Positions 22,201 through 29,192 of a stretch of 29,192 bases of DNA are shown one piece after another. A model generated the notes under the pieces. That model did no database searches, had not been told where the DNA came from, and saw nothing but the letters and a program-made list of their open reading frames with translations. Source of the stretch: CAZIUL01 sp964542475 (GTDB lineage Bacteria; Planctomycetota; B15-G4; CAYZWU01); contig CAZIUL010000054.1 in assembly GCA_964542475.1 (NCBI GenBank), positions 1 to 29,192 on the forward strand, read 5' to 3'. Position 1 is the first letter of the stretch. Each line of letters starts with the position of its first letter. The translations under genes were made by a program, and so were the position numbers.

Positions 22201-24507
22201 GCTCTCCGCAAAGACATGATCCTGGCCACGGAGATCAAGAAACCGCTTGCAGCGGTGGACCGCGGGCTGATGTTTCTGCACGAGCACAAAGCCATCATCC
22301 TGCAGCACGGGCTTGCAGTGTTCAGGCAGGCCATGACAATAAGGATCCGGCCTGAAGCCAAGGGAAAAAGGTATTTATCGGCTGATTATGAACCCCTGGC
22401 CAAGCACTATGACGAGCGTATCTTCCAGGTCCACGCCATCAAGGAATACGCAACCATCGGCGTCGAAAAAGCTAAGCATGCTTTGAGGCTAGTGATGGAC
22501 TATTTTACTCTCGAGAAGAAAAGCTTTGTCAAACGCTACTTCCCGGGGCGAAGCGACGTGATCCGGTTAGCAACCACACAGGAGTCTTACCAGCGCATCG
22601 TGGACTCGCTCGCCAACCCGGAGCAGATCCGGGTCGTGTCAGCACCGGCTAACGAGAACATGCTGATCCTGGCCGGGCCCGGCTCGGGAAAGACCAGGGT
22701 GGTGGTGCACAGGTGCGCCTTTCTGCTGCGTGTGCTCAGGGTTCCGGCGCACAGGATTCTGGTGCTCTGTTTCAATCACAACGCATCCATCACGCTTCGC
22801 CGCCGCCTGCACGAGCTGACCGAGAAAAACACGGGCGGCGTGACCGTGCTGACCTACCATGCCATGGCCATGCATCTCACCGGGACATCTTTCGCGGAGA
22901 TGACAAAAACAAACGCTGAGGCTCCGCCGGATTTCGACAAGATCATCGAAGATGCGGTGGCCCTGCTGCGCGGCGACAAGGAGCTTCCCGGACTGGAGGT
23001 GGACGAGGTGCGCGACCGGCTGCTCGGGGGTTACAGCCACATACTGGTCGACGAGTACCAGGACATCGACTCCCTCCAGTACGAACTGGTTTCCGCGTTG
23101 ACCGGGAGGACCAGGTCCGATCCGGACGAGAAACTGAGCATCCTGGCGGTCGGCGACGATGACCAGAACATATATGCTTTCCGAGGAACTAACGTGGGCT
23201 TCATCCGGCGGTTCCAGGAGGAATACAAGGCCAAGGTTCATTACCTGGTCGAGAACTATCGTTCCAGCAGTAACATCATCTCGGTTTCCAACAGTCTGAT
23301 CCGCCGCAACCTCGACCGGATGAAAACGGATCATCCCATCAGGATCAATGAGCAGCGGGAACACGAGGGACCTGGAGGCGCCTGGCAAGAGCTGGACACG
23401 GTCGGACAGGGCCGGGTGCGTCTCCTGAAGGTGGATGACGCCCTGCACCAGGCAGCCGCAATCGTTGCCGAGATCGAGCGGCTTCGCAGGCTGTGTCCCG
23501 AAACCGCATGGTCATCTTTTGCGGTGCTCGCCCGAACCAGGGAAGCGCTCAAACCTGTCCGCGCCGTGTGTGAAGAACGCGAAATACCTATCACCTGGAA
23601 CGTGGACCGTAACAAGTTCCCTCCCCTTCATCGCATCCGTGAGATCGAACGGTTCATGGGTGAGCTCTCAATAAGGAAGAACGAGCTGAAACGCGCCGGG
23701 GACATCGACAAGATGCTCCAACAGCCGGTTGATTCCCAGCCATCCAACCCGTGGCCGGCTCTTTTGAGAAACCTGCTGGGCTCGTACCGGGTGTTGACGG
23801 ACAATGCTGAACTGCCGGTCAGCCATGCTGTTGACTTCCTGTACCAGTCTTTGGCTGTGCAGCGGCGCGAGAGCCCCAGGGGAGAAGGTGTGTTTTTAAG
23901 CACAGCGCATTCCGCAAAAGGCATGGAGTTTCCGCATGTTCTCATACCTGACGGTGGCTGGTACGCTCACGCGAACCGTGCGCGTATCGAAGAAGACCGC
24001 CGCGTATACTATGTTGCCATGACCCGCGCAATGCAAACCCTGACATTGCTTGAGCGAAACGACGAACGCAACCCTCACATCTCATGCCTGCCCCGTGAGG
24101 AGCTGCTCCGCTTCCGGGTCCCCCCACTGGAGTATACTGATCCGGGTTCCATGGACCGAAACTACTCTCCGCTGGGGATGAAAGAGCTGTTCATTGACTT
24201 TGCCGGGTGTAAACACAAAAACCACCCGATACACAAGCACCTGTCCGAACTCCAGCCGGGCAGCACGCTTTTTTTCAGCGGTAATGAGCCGCACATAGAG
24301 CTTGTCACACTATCAGGTCACACCGTCGCGCGTCTTTCCAGGCCTGCCTGTGAAAAGTGGCAACCCATGCTGCCCGACGTTGAGCTCATCCGGGTCATCG
24401 CAGTGATCGAACGCAACGAGAACGACCCGGCTGAAGAGTATCGCGGCAGCATCCGCTGTAAGCAATGGGAGGTGCCCATAGTTGAAGTGGTACACCGGGC
24501 CAGGTAA
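19213..24507 (+). CDS. Exonuclease-RecQ-UvrD triple fusion helicase
   Basis: This is a 1764-residue protein; ATG 19213 is used, though a TTG four codons earlier is possible and neither has a clear ribosome site. Residue numbers here count from that TTG. Residues 20-150 form a DEDD-type 3'-5' exonuclease (FLDLET, Asp26/Glu28; LGHNLLGHD, Asp81; a third acidic site near 132-135). A serine-rich linker (183-192) follows, then a Cys/His cluster (CGDHSCDYCSETH, 292-304). The RecQ-like helicase has PTGSGKS (350-356), DEAHCLSKWGHDFRPDY (454-470) and QEAGRAGRD (645-653). The four-cysteine RecQ zinc module is absent. After winged-helix-like and other unassigned regions comes a UvrD-type SF1 helicase: GPGSGKT near 1160, DEYQDID near 1284, GDDDQNIYAFRG, TAHSAKGMEF near 1568 and VYYVAMTRA. 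The last 100 residues may be HIRAN-like. A DNA repair or genome-defence role is plausible but unproven. Confidence 0.92.
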   Translation: MLDKNHDQTAVDRFLERCLFLDLETGPQNRIFHIGALFMGRTFERKGRFEVWEAVQALDKAAKDASCVLGHNLLGHDLPVLRSQAPGSGLLCLPVIDTLYLSPLAFPENPYHHLIKGYKLVRDSLNDPVADAELSASLFRDQWKVFAELNRDEQEPLSFYRYCFESTTLSAHEADPEGSAASSSSSSRAQDPDSQGLASVFKAVGAGQLTTSSGAFELFKKQTAGRVCQRSVAELVPQHLGSPEKRPMLAYALSWLRVAGGNSVLPPWVRHRFESIVELLRGLRDNPCGDHSCDYCSETHDPEKQLHRCFGFSGFRTKPEAPDGNSLQRAAVIHGMKELPLLAVLPTGSGKSLCYQVPALVRHFRRGVLTVVLSPLQALMKDQVDNLQAKTGSPFVGAVYGMLTPPERGEVLERVRLGDLAVLYVSPEQLRNRSIRNALLQREIGCWVFDEAHCLSKWGHDFRPDYLYATRFIRELSEEQGLPVPPVACFTATAKLDVINEITELFKDTLHQDLLKLEGGVERANLHYQVRGVPAPHKMTHVHELLTEYLPDPMAGSAIVYAATRKNAEELKDFLQEKGHEAEAFHAGLNAPDKRRIQDSFVSGDLPVICATNAFGMGIDKDNVRLVIHADIPGSLENYLQEAGRAGRDLKDSHCILLYCEENIETQFLLSSLSRLEKQDIAKILRGLRRTAKKYGDELVITTGELLRDEEVKTSFEGYTPMADTKVKVAVSWLERGRFLQRNQNRTRVFQGKPLMTMDKAGKKIAGLNLSRKSGSEWMAIYSALLNADVDKGISADELAELPALKRNGSQSQKSFASEETETQRVLRILHDMSESGLLQSGIRMTAHLRPKGKLNALAVFVKACKTEQAMLDLMRELDPDVKKGDTVSLTLDRFNQRLKDDGIDSSTQILQNLLKSLALDGKGLAGQRGSLELRHLSRSSYRIRFLREWQDLVDIAKKRRAVAGVILDTLLKKVPEANFGTKDVLVEFSSDDLTKALRKDMILATEIKKPLAAVDRGLMFLHEHKAIILQHGLAVFRQAMTIRIRPEAKGKRYLSADYEPLAKHYDERIFQVHAIKEYATIGVEKAKHALRLVMDYFTLEKKSFVKRYFPGRSDVIRLATTQESYQRIVDSLANPEQIRVVSAPANENMLILAGPGSGKTRVVVHRCAFLLRVLRVPAHRILVLCFNHNASITLRRRLHELTEKNTGGVTVLTYHAMAMHLTGTSFAEMTKTNAEAPPDFDKIIEDAVALLRGDKELPGLEVDEVRDRLLGGYSHILVDEYQDIDSLQYELVSALTGRTRSDPDEKLSILAVGDDDQNIYAFRGTNVGFIRRFQEEYKAKVHYLVENYRSSSNIISVSNSLIRRNLDRMKTDHPIRINEQREHEGPGGAWQELDTVGQGRVRLLKVDDALHQAAAIVAEIERLRRLCPETAWSSFAVLARTREALKPVRAVCEEREIPITWNVDRNKFPPLHRIREIERFMGELSIRKNELKRAGDIDKMLQQPVDSQPSNPWPALLRNLLGSYRVLTDNAELPVSHAVDFLYQSLAVQRRESPRGEGVFLSTAHSAKGMEFPHVLIPDGGWYAHANRARIEEDRRVYYVAMTRAMQTLTLLERNDERNPHISCLPREELLRFRVPPLEYTDPGSMDRNYSPLGMKELFIDFAGCKHKNHPIHKHLSELQPGSTLFFSGNEPHIELVTLSGHTVARLSRPACEKWQPMLPDVELIRVIAVIERNENDPAEEYRGSIRCKQWEVPIVEVVHRAR

Positions 24508-24560
24508 TGGTTCTTCGGGCTCGGTATATATCGTTAACCAAACAAAAAGGAGGAGTACCC

Positions 24561-26009
24561 ATGGACCAGGAGATGAACCGGAGAGTGTTTCTGCAGATGA
24601 CAGCTGCGGGCGGCGCGGTTTGCATGGGAGGCAAAGGCGGTCTTGCGTTCACAGCGGGGCAGGGCGAATCAAGAATCGTGAGCCCCGGATGCAGGGGATC
24701 GAAAGTGAAAGTGGCCAGGATCTACATGGGAACCTCCCACGGCTTGTGGCCCAAGCCCGGCCTGGATTTGAAGAAAGAGATCGCGTTTTACAAAACGAAG
24801 TTCAATGAGCTGAAAGATGATTTGCACGGCGTGGAGTTCGTGCTCAACGAGCTCGTCACCTCGCCGGGGCAAATAGCCCGTCTCAAGGACACACTGAAAG
24901 GCGTTGACGGGATCCTAGCAATTCACCTGAACATCGGCATCGGTTCAATACTGCGGGAGCTCCTGAGCGCGGGCAAACCCACGGCGGTTTTCGCGGCCCC
25001 CTATTCCGGACACGGCTGGGTCGGATTCGGTGCTCTGCAGAAAGAGGAGCTGGGAGCCATGATGGAGTGCTTTCTAACTAGCGATTACTCTCGGCTTGCA
25101 GCGGCTGTCAGGCCGTTTCGCGCGATCCACCACCTGAGGGAGGCCAAGATCCTCAACCTCACCACGCGCGACATCAGCGAATACGCCGAACAGATGAAGG
25201 AAAAATTCGGCACACGGATCGAACGCATCGGTCTTGAGCAGGTGCTCAGCGCCTACAACGCTGTGAGCGACAGCGATGCGAAAGCCGAGACGGATCGCTG
25301 GATACAAGAAGCCGAAAAGGTTGTCGAGCCATCCACGGAGGAGATCTTCAAATCCTGCAAACTGGCACTGGCGCTGGAGAACGTTCTCAACGAGGAGAAC
25401 GCCACTGTGATGACCATCGACTGCTACGGCACGATGTGGAACAAAACGATCATGCTGCCCGCATACCCCTGCGTTGGCTTCACCAGGCTGAACAACATAG
25501 GCCTCGGGGGCATCTGCGAATCGGACATGCAAAGCGCAATGACTCATATCCTGTACCAGGGGCTGACAGGCAGGCCCGGTTTCATCAGCGATCCGACCAT
25601 GGATGAATCAAAGGCCGCCATCATTCTGCCGCACTGTCTCGGAACCTCGAAAATGGACGGACCGGACAAGCCCGCGGATCCCTACAAGCTCAGGGATGTG
25701 ATGGAGCGCCGCGAGGGCGCGGTGCCCCAGGTCACGATGCGCGTGGGCGAAAAAGTCACCCAGTCGAAGCTCATCGGCTCGGACCTGCTTCTGTACTTCA
25801 CCGGCAGGATCATCGAAGCCCCTGTGTCGCTCGATTCGGACAGGGGCTGCCGCACACAGATCACGGTCAAGGTGGACGGCGACGTGAGAAAGCTCTGGCA
25901 GAACTGGACCAACGGCCTGCACCGCCAGACATGCTACGGGGACATCACCAGGGATCTCGAACGGTTCTGCAGGTATATGCGGATCGAAATGAAAAACGAG
26001 GCCGTGTGA
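24561..26009 (+). CDS. Exported L-fucose/L-arabinose isomerase-like protein
   Basis: This 482-residue protein starts at ATG 24561, preceded by AAAGGAGGAG. A longer frame overlapping the helicase stop (TAATG) has no comparable site. The C-terminal two thirds resemble FucI/AraA-type isomerases: an ENVLNEENATVMTIDCYG segment, GLGGICESDMQSAMTHIL (candidate metal ligand Glu320), AAIILPHCLGTSKMDG and NGLHRQTCYGD. The N terminus carries a Tat-like motif (MNRRVFLQ) and a Gly/Ala stretch, which is odd because FucI and AraA are cytoplasmic. The Tat hydrophobic region is weak and contains a lysine. It may be a periplasmic sugar-binding or isomerising relative, and a catalytic role is not certain. It directly follows the giant helicase gene but has its own ribosome site; with the fucosidase it suggests handling of released fucose or a similar sugar. 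Confidence 0.75.
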   Translation: MDQEMNRRVFLQMTAAGGAVCMGGKGGLAFTAGQGESRIVSPGCRGSKVKVARIYMGTSHGLWPKPGLDLKKEIAFYKTKFNELKDDLHGVEFVLNELVTSPGQIARLKDTLKGVDGILAIHLNIGIGSILRELLSAGKPTAVFAAPYSGHGWVGFGALQKEELGAMMECFLTSDYSRLAAAVRPFRAIHHLREAKILNLTTRDISEYAEQMKEKFGTRIERIGLEQVLSAYNAVSDSDAKAETDRWIQEAEKVVEPSTEEIFKSCKLALALENVLNEENATVMTIDCYGTMWNKTIMLPAYPCVGFTRLNNIGLGGICESDMQSAMTHILYQGLTGRPGFISDPTMDESKAAIILPHCLGTSKMDGPDKPADPYKLRDVMERREGAVPQVTMRVGEKVTQSKLIGSDLLLYFTGRIIEAPVSLDSDRGCRTQITVKVDGDVRKLWQNWTNGLHRQTCYGDITRDLERFCRYMRIEMKNEAV

Positions 26010-26100
26010 GCATGAGGCGCGGACCAGGGCTTTGATCGCCAATATCAGGTTTTTATTGGGAACGCTTGCTTGAGGCGCGTTTTCCTGTAGATTTTCCCTA

Positions 26101-26156
26101 AGAGCCCGTTAAAAAAAGTCAGATCGGCTGCGACCGGACCTTTTTCAACGGGCTCT
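26101..26156. mobile_element. Short foldback element, GAGCCCGTTGAAAAAGT family
   Basis: The ends AGAGCCCGTT and AACGGGCTCT are inverted repeats enclosing 36 bp. The left 26 bases match the inverted right end of the element at 9424-9584 with one base added and one changed. It is therefore an internally deleted relative. It lies between the isomerase-like stop and the thioredoxin-like start and can form a single strong hairpin, so it may also influence transcription there. Confidence 0.75.
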
Positions 26157-26197
26157 GATCACAACACCAAAACCCAAAACTATCTAGGAGAACCCAC

Positions 26198-27289
26198 ATG
26201 AACCCTAAAAAGAGTTTCACGCTTTGTCTTGCTTCCATTGCCCTGCTAATCAGCCCGGCCTTTGCAGGGGATGACGATTCCCTTTGGCTGGATGACTTCG
26301 ACGAGGCAATGACCCTTGCGGAGCTCACGGGCAAAGATCTTCTAGTGGATTTCACGGGCTCGGACTGGTGCATCTGGTGCACGCGGCTCGATGAAGAGGT
26401 CTTCGCCAAGGAGGAGTTCCTCGAATGGGTCAGGGAAAAATATGTGCTTGTGAGCCTGGATTTTCCAAAGTCCGAGGAAAACAAGGCCAAGGTAAAGAAA
26501 CCCGAACGAAACATGGAGCTCAAGGAAAAGTTCAATGTAACCGGCTTTCCAACTGTTCTGCTCATGGACAAGGCAGGTAAAATTTACGCCAAAACCGGTT
26601 ACAGCAAGGGAGGCCCTGCACCCTACATCGAGCTATTGAAAAAACTCAAGAAAACCTCTGCCGAGCTCGGCAAAGCCGTGGAAAAAACCGTTGCTGCTGA
26701 AGAGGGCACCGAGGTAGAGGCGCTCACAAGCCTGCTCAGCCGCATCGAAAAGCTTGGGAGCGAAAAGCTCGATTTCAACTACCACTTCCTCGTGGCCTTC
26801 CCCGATATGACTGGGATGGTCAAGAAAGCCTTTGAGCTGGACCAGAAAAACGAAGCCGGGCTGAAGCTGAAGGCCGCCATTTTCCTTTTGAATGGAAATG
26901 ATTTCAGCAAGGAAGTCCGTGACGCGATCAGGGAGCTCGATCCGAAAAGCGAGCTCGGGCATCTCGAGAAGATCCTGAGGGTCGATGTTGTCGAGAAGCT
27001 GAACACCGGGGATGGAAAGGGCGCGGTTGATCTGATCGATGGGTTTACCAAGGACAAGGAGTTCGCTGACAAGGAATGCGAAGCCTATATCATGTACCTT
27101 GGCGGTGAAGCATGCTTGAAGATGCTCGGAGACAAGGACAAGGCCGCAACCTACTACAAAAAATCCGTTGAGCTCACCACAAACACCCGCATGGCGGAAG
27201 CCATCAGCAAAATCATCGCTGGGATAGAAGAGGAAAAAAAGGCGAAAGAGCAAATGGACGGGGGAGAAGCGGAAGCAGAGAAAAAGTAA
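26198..27289 (+). CDS. Secreted thioredoxin-like protein with helical C-terminal domain
   Basis: This is a 363-residue exported protein. The ATG follows CTAGGAG, and a signal peptide ends at AFAGDDD (residue 24). Residues about 30-155 form a thioredoxin fold with the redox pair Cys58-Cys61 (SDWCIWCTRLDEEVF) and the cis-proline strand TGFPTVLLMDKAGK. The W-C-x-W-C form resembles thioredoxin_7/DUF255-like and Tlp-type periplasmic proteins. Residues about 160-345 are lysine/glutamate-rich and helical, probably TPR-like (YYKKSVELTTNTRMAEAI), and may hold partner proteins. The C terminus is highly charged. Likely role: disulfide exchange or reduction in the periplasm; whether it acts on the exported hydrolases nearby is inference. 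It is preceded by a foldback element and probably transcribed alone. Confidence 0.88.
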   Translation: MNPKKSFTLCLASIALLISPAFAGDDDSLWLDDFDEAMTLAELTGKDLLVDFTGSDWCIWCTRLDEEVFAKEEFLEWVREKYVLVSLDFPKSEENKAKVKKPERNMELKEKFNVTGFPTVLLMDKAGKIYAKTGYSKGGPAPYIELLKKLKKTSAELGKAVEKTVAAEEGTEVEALTSLLSRIEKLGSEKLDFNYHFLVAFPDMTGMVKKAFELDQKNEAGLKLKAAIFLLNGNDFSKEVRDAIRELDPKSELGHLEKILRVDVVEKLNTGDGKGAVDLIDGFTKDKEFADKECEAYIMYLGGEACLKMLGDKDKAATYYKKSVELTTNTRMAEAISKIIAGIEEEKKAKEQMDGGEAEAEKK

Positions 27290-27359
27290 AAGGATTATAA
27301 GCGGGATCGCAAACAAAGCGCCGCACGAAGCACCCCTTCCGGTCTCTCCATAACACGAT

Positions 27360-27391
27360 GAGGCCTTTTTGTTGATCATTGCCTCTTTTTT
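27360..27391 (+). terminator. Possible rho-independent terminator
   Basis: GAGGC (27360-27364) pairs with GCCTC (27381-27385), followed by six Ts. The stem is short and the loop is 16 bases, so the call is weak, but the position 70 bp after the thioredoxin-like stop is suitable. Confidence 0.4.
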
Positions 27392-27464
27392 GTGTACAGA
27401 ATCTCATCACTTGCCGAAGCTGTTTTGTTGTAAGACCGCCGGGCGGTTATCATGGAGAGGTTGG

Positions 27465-29063
27465 ATGAACCGGAGCTGGGTCGGTATCGCGCTGCTGGCG
27501 CTGTTGTGCGCGTTGTTCGGCGCTGTGCGGTGGGCCGGGGCGCAGAACGACCTGTGGCTGGATGAGATCTGGTCTCTGGACAACGCGGGCGAGGTCAAAA
27601 GGTTCGGCGACATCCTGATGAGCACAGCGCTTCGGCACGACAACAACCACCCGCTCAACACGCTGTGGCTGTGGTGTGTGCTTCGGCTGGGACTCAACCC
27701 GGACCTTTGGGCACGTATGCTGGCGGTTTTCTGCGGAGCCCTGACGATCACTGTTGCCGGTGCGATCGGAGCGATGCGGGCCTGCGCCGGTCGATCGCCG
27801 CGGCAGCCGGTCGAGCAACCCGGTCAACAGGTACGGGACACCTGGTTCGGCGCCGGCATGGCGATCGTGATCGTCGGCGGGTCGTACCTGCTCATCCATT
27901 ACGGCTCGGAGGCGCGCGGCTACGGGCCGGCGGTGTTGTTCTCCCTGGCGGGCTGGCTGCTCGCGCTGGCAGGGCTGGGCCGACACGCAGAGGGACAAGC
28001 CCGGCAAAACAATAACACCTTGCTGTTCGTACCGTGCTACTGGATCGCGATCGCGCTGGCGCTGCTCAGCCACGCCACAGCCGTGCACGTGCTGGCCGGT
28101 GTCGCAGCCTGGTCGGCGGTACGCTGCGTAGTTCTCGCGAATAGTTGTCAGGGCGACCGAATCGGCCTTCTGCCCCGCATCAAGCGCGCACTCTCCGTCT
28201 GGCTGTGGTGGAACCTCGTACCGTTGGGATCGGCCGCGGCGTACTACTTCCTGTTTCTGCGTCATCTGCAGATCGGGGGCGGTCCTTTGCGTCCCCTTGG
28301 CGACGTTATCGGATCGGCGGGAGCATACACCTTGGGCCTGCCGGCCTCCGTATCGCCGGCGACGGCGCTGGCTGTGGTCGCCGGCGTTCTTGCCGTGGTT
28401 ATCGCCACGATCGCCGTGCGTCGAACCGACTCGCTGGTCTTCTACGCGGTTGCCGCGCTGGCCAGCCCGGCAGCGGTGCTGATCGTGACCGGACATGTTG
28501 TCCTCTTCGAGCGCTACTTCATCATCCCGGCCGCGCTGCTGCTGCTGCTGCTGGCGGATGTGCTGACATCAGCGGTACGCGCTTCCCGCTGGGCGTGGAT
28601 CCCCGTGAGCGCACTTGTCGCGCTGTTCCTGCTTGGAAACGCGGCCCACACCCGGGAACTGCTGCGAGACGGGCGCGGCCGGTACACAGCCGCGATCCGC
28701 CACATGATCGAGCGCCGTGATCGTTCGACCATCACCCTCAACACCGACCACTTTCATCGCAACCACACAATTCTGCGACACTACGACCGCATGCTGCCCG
28801 ATGGTGTCACGTTGCTCCACAACGGCACAGGTCCGGTCGGCCGGCCGATCCAGTGGATCCTTCCCGCCGATGCTGAGAACACGATCCCACAGCGGCATCC
28901 GTCCAGGTGGGTGCTGCAGCACGCGTGGGTGCGGCTGGACATGCAGCCGCGGATCGAGACCCGACAAGGGGCGTATCGGCTGGTAAGGCATTTCCCGACG
29001 TCCGGCCTGTCGGGCTGGCACTGGTACCTGTACCAGCTAGACGAAAAAGACGACGATCAGTGA
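27465..29063 (+). CDS. GT-C-type membrane glycosyltransferase (PMT/ArnT-like)
   Basis: This is a 532-residue integral membrane protein. ATG 27465 follows GGAGAGG; the open frame extends 32 codons further upstream without support. The first membrane helix (about 5-22) is followed by an outer loop with NDLWLDEIWSL, where Asp33-Glu34 is the acidic catalytic pair typical of GT-C transferases, and then HDNNHPLN (58-65), equivalent to the D-x-N-H-P-P motif of the PMT/ArnT/GT39 group. About 9 to 11 hydrophobic segments follow, and a C-terminal soluble domain of roughly 130 residues lies on the outer side. These enzymes move a sugar from a polyprenyl-phosphate donor to lipid or protein at the periplasmic face. 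GC content and leucine/valine codon choice look richer in G and C than in the neighbours, which may mean a separate origin. Acceptor and donor are unknown. Confidence 0.85.
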   Translation: MNRSWVGIALLALLCALFGAVRWAGAQNDLWLDEIWSLDNAGEVKRFGDILMSTALRHDNNHPLNTLWLWCVLRLGLNPDLWARMLAVFCGALTITVAGAIGAMRACAGRSPRQPVEQPGQQVRDTWFGAGMAIVIVGGSYLLIHYGSEARGYGPAVLFSLAGWLLALAGLGRHAEGQARQNNNTLLFVPCYWIAIALALLSHATAVHVLAGVAAWSAVRCVVLANSCQGDRIGLLPRIKRALSVWLWWNLVPLGSAAAYYFLFLRHLQIGGGPLRPLGDVIGSAGAYTLGLPASVSPATALAVVAGVLAVVIATIAVRRTDSLVFYAVAALASPAAVLIVTGHVVLFERYFIIPAALLLLLLADVLTSAVRASRWAWIPVSALVALFLLGNAAHTRELLRDGRGRYTAAIRHMIERRDRSTITLNTDHFHRNHTILRHYDRMLPDGVTLLHNGTGPVGRPIQWILPADAENTIPQRHPSRWVLQHAWVRLDMQPRIETRQGAYRLVRHFPTSGLSGWHWYLYQLDEKDDDQ

Positions 29064-29073
29064 GGCTAACCCG

Positions 29074-29192
29074 ACGCCGGATGAGAAGAGGCGGCAATGG
29101 AGGGCGCCGCTCCGTCGGCGCCGGATGAGAAGAGGCGGCAATGGAGGGCGCCGCTCCGTCGGCGCCGGAAGAAAAGAGGCGGCAACAGAGTG
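29074..29192 (+). repeat. 44-bp tandem repeat, about 2.7 units, cut by window edge
   Basis: Units begin at 29074, 29118 and 29162 with G(A)CGCCGGATGAGAAGAGG. Units one and two are nearly identical; the third shows several changes before the window ends. Each unit contains a small dyad (CGCCG, six bases, CGGCG). There are no spacers between units. The array starts 10 bp after the glycosyltransferase stop and may continue outside the window. Confidence 0.85.

Noticed and set aside
19213..24507. Defence island
   Set aside because: Only this one gene could have a defence role; its neighbours are glycan enzymes, and no restriction, toxin-antitoxin or other defence gene is seen.
29074..29192. CRISPR-like array
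   Set aside because: The 44-bp units are directly adjacent with no unique spacers, and no cas gene is present in the window.

Overview
The window is about 29 kb of bacterial chromosome with moderately high GC, dense coding and strong Shine-Dalgarno sites (AAGGAGG-like ahead of most genes). Several Tat- or lipoprotein-exported sulfatases, secreted GH29 and GH20 glycosidases, a secreted beta-helix protein and an exported sugar-isomerase-like protein suggest a polysaccharide-degrading Gram-negative, plausibly Planctomycetota or a related PVC/Hydrogenedentes-type lineage. This is inferred from gene content; no rRNA, tRNA or universal marker gene is present.

Layout. 1-2157: 3' end of one sulfatase, then a complete Tat-exported sulfatase with a canonical Cys motif. 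2177-4449 (minus): a membrane protein of unknown function and a nitrilase-superfamily amidohydrolase. 4827-6293: a sodium:solute symporter. 6532-9390 (minus): a thymidylate-synthase-like protein and a lipoprotein sulfatase-like hydrolase. 9964-16141 (plus): alpha-L-fucosidase, beta-helix protein and a second lipoprotein sulfatase-like hydrolase. 16160-18924 (minus): a DinB-like protein and a GH20 beta-N-acetylhexosaminidase. 19213-24507: a very large exonuclease-RecQ-UvrD fusion. 24561-29063 (plus): an exported FucI/AraA-like protein, a secreted thioredoxin-like protein and a GT-C membrane glycosyltransferase. The window ends in a 44-bp tandem repeat.

Sulfatases, fucosidase, hexosaminidase, symporter and a fucose-isomerase-like protein together fit use of sulfated, fucosylated, GlcNAc-containing glycans. 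They lie in several transcription units on both strands, so they form a gene neighbourhood and not one operon.

The most distinctive feature lies between the genes. A roughly 172-bp, almost fully palindromic miniature element (here called element P) occurs as three plain full copies, one full copy with a duplicated half, and two half copies. All four two-ended insertions are flanked by exactly matching 4-bp direct repeats (CAAG, TTAA, CTAA, TTAA), so it is or was mobile. Each arm carries an outward-facing ATG with about 20 open codons. In one copy this runs in frame into the symporter; in another it ends in an ATGA overlap with a sulfatase start. Two other foldback families are also present, and one P copy is inserted in the edge of one of these. 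No transposase is seen in the window.
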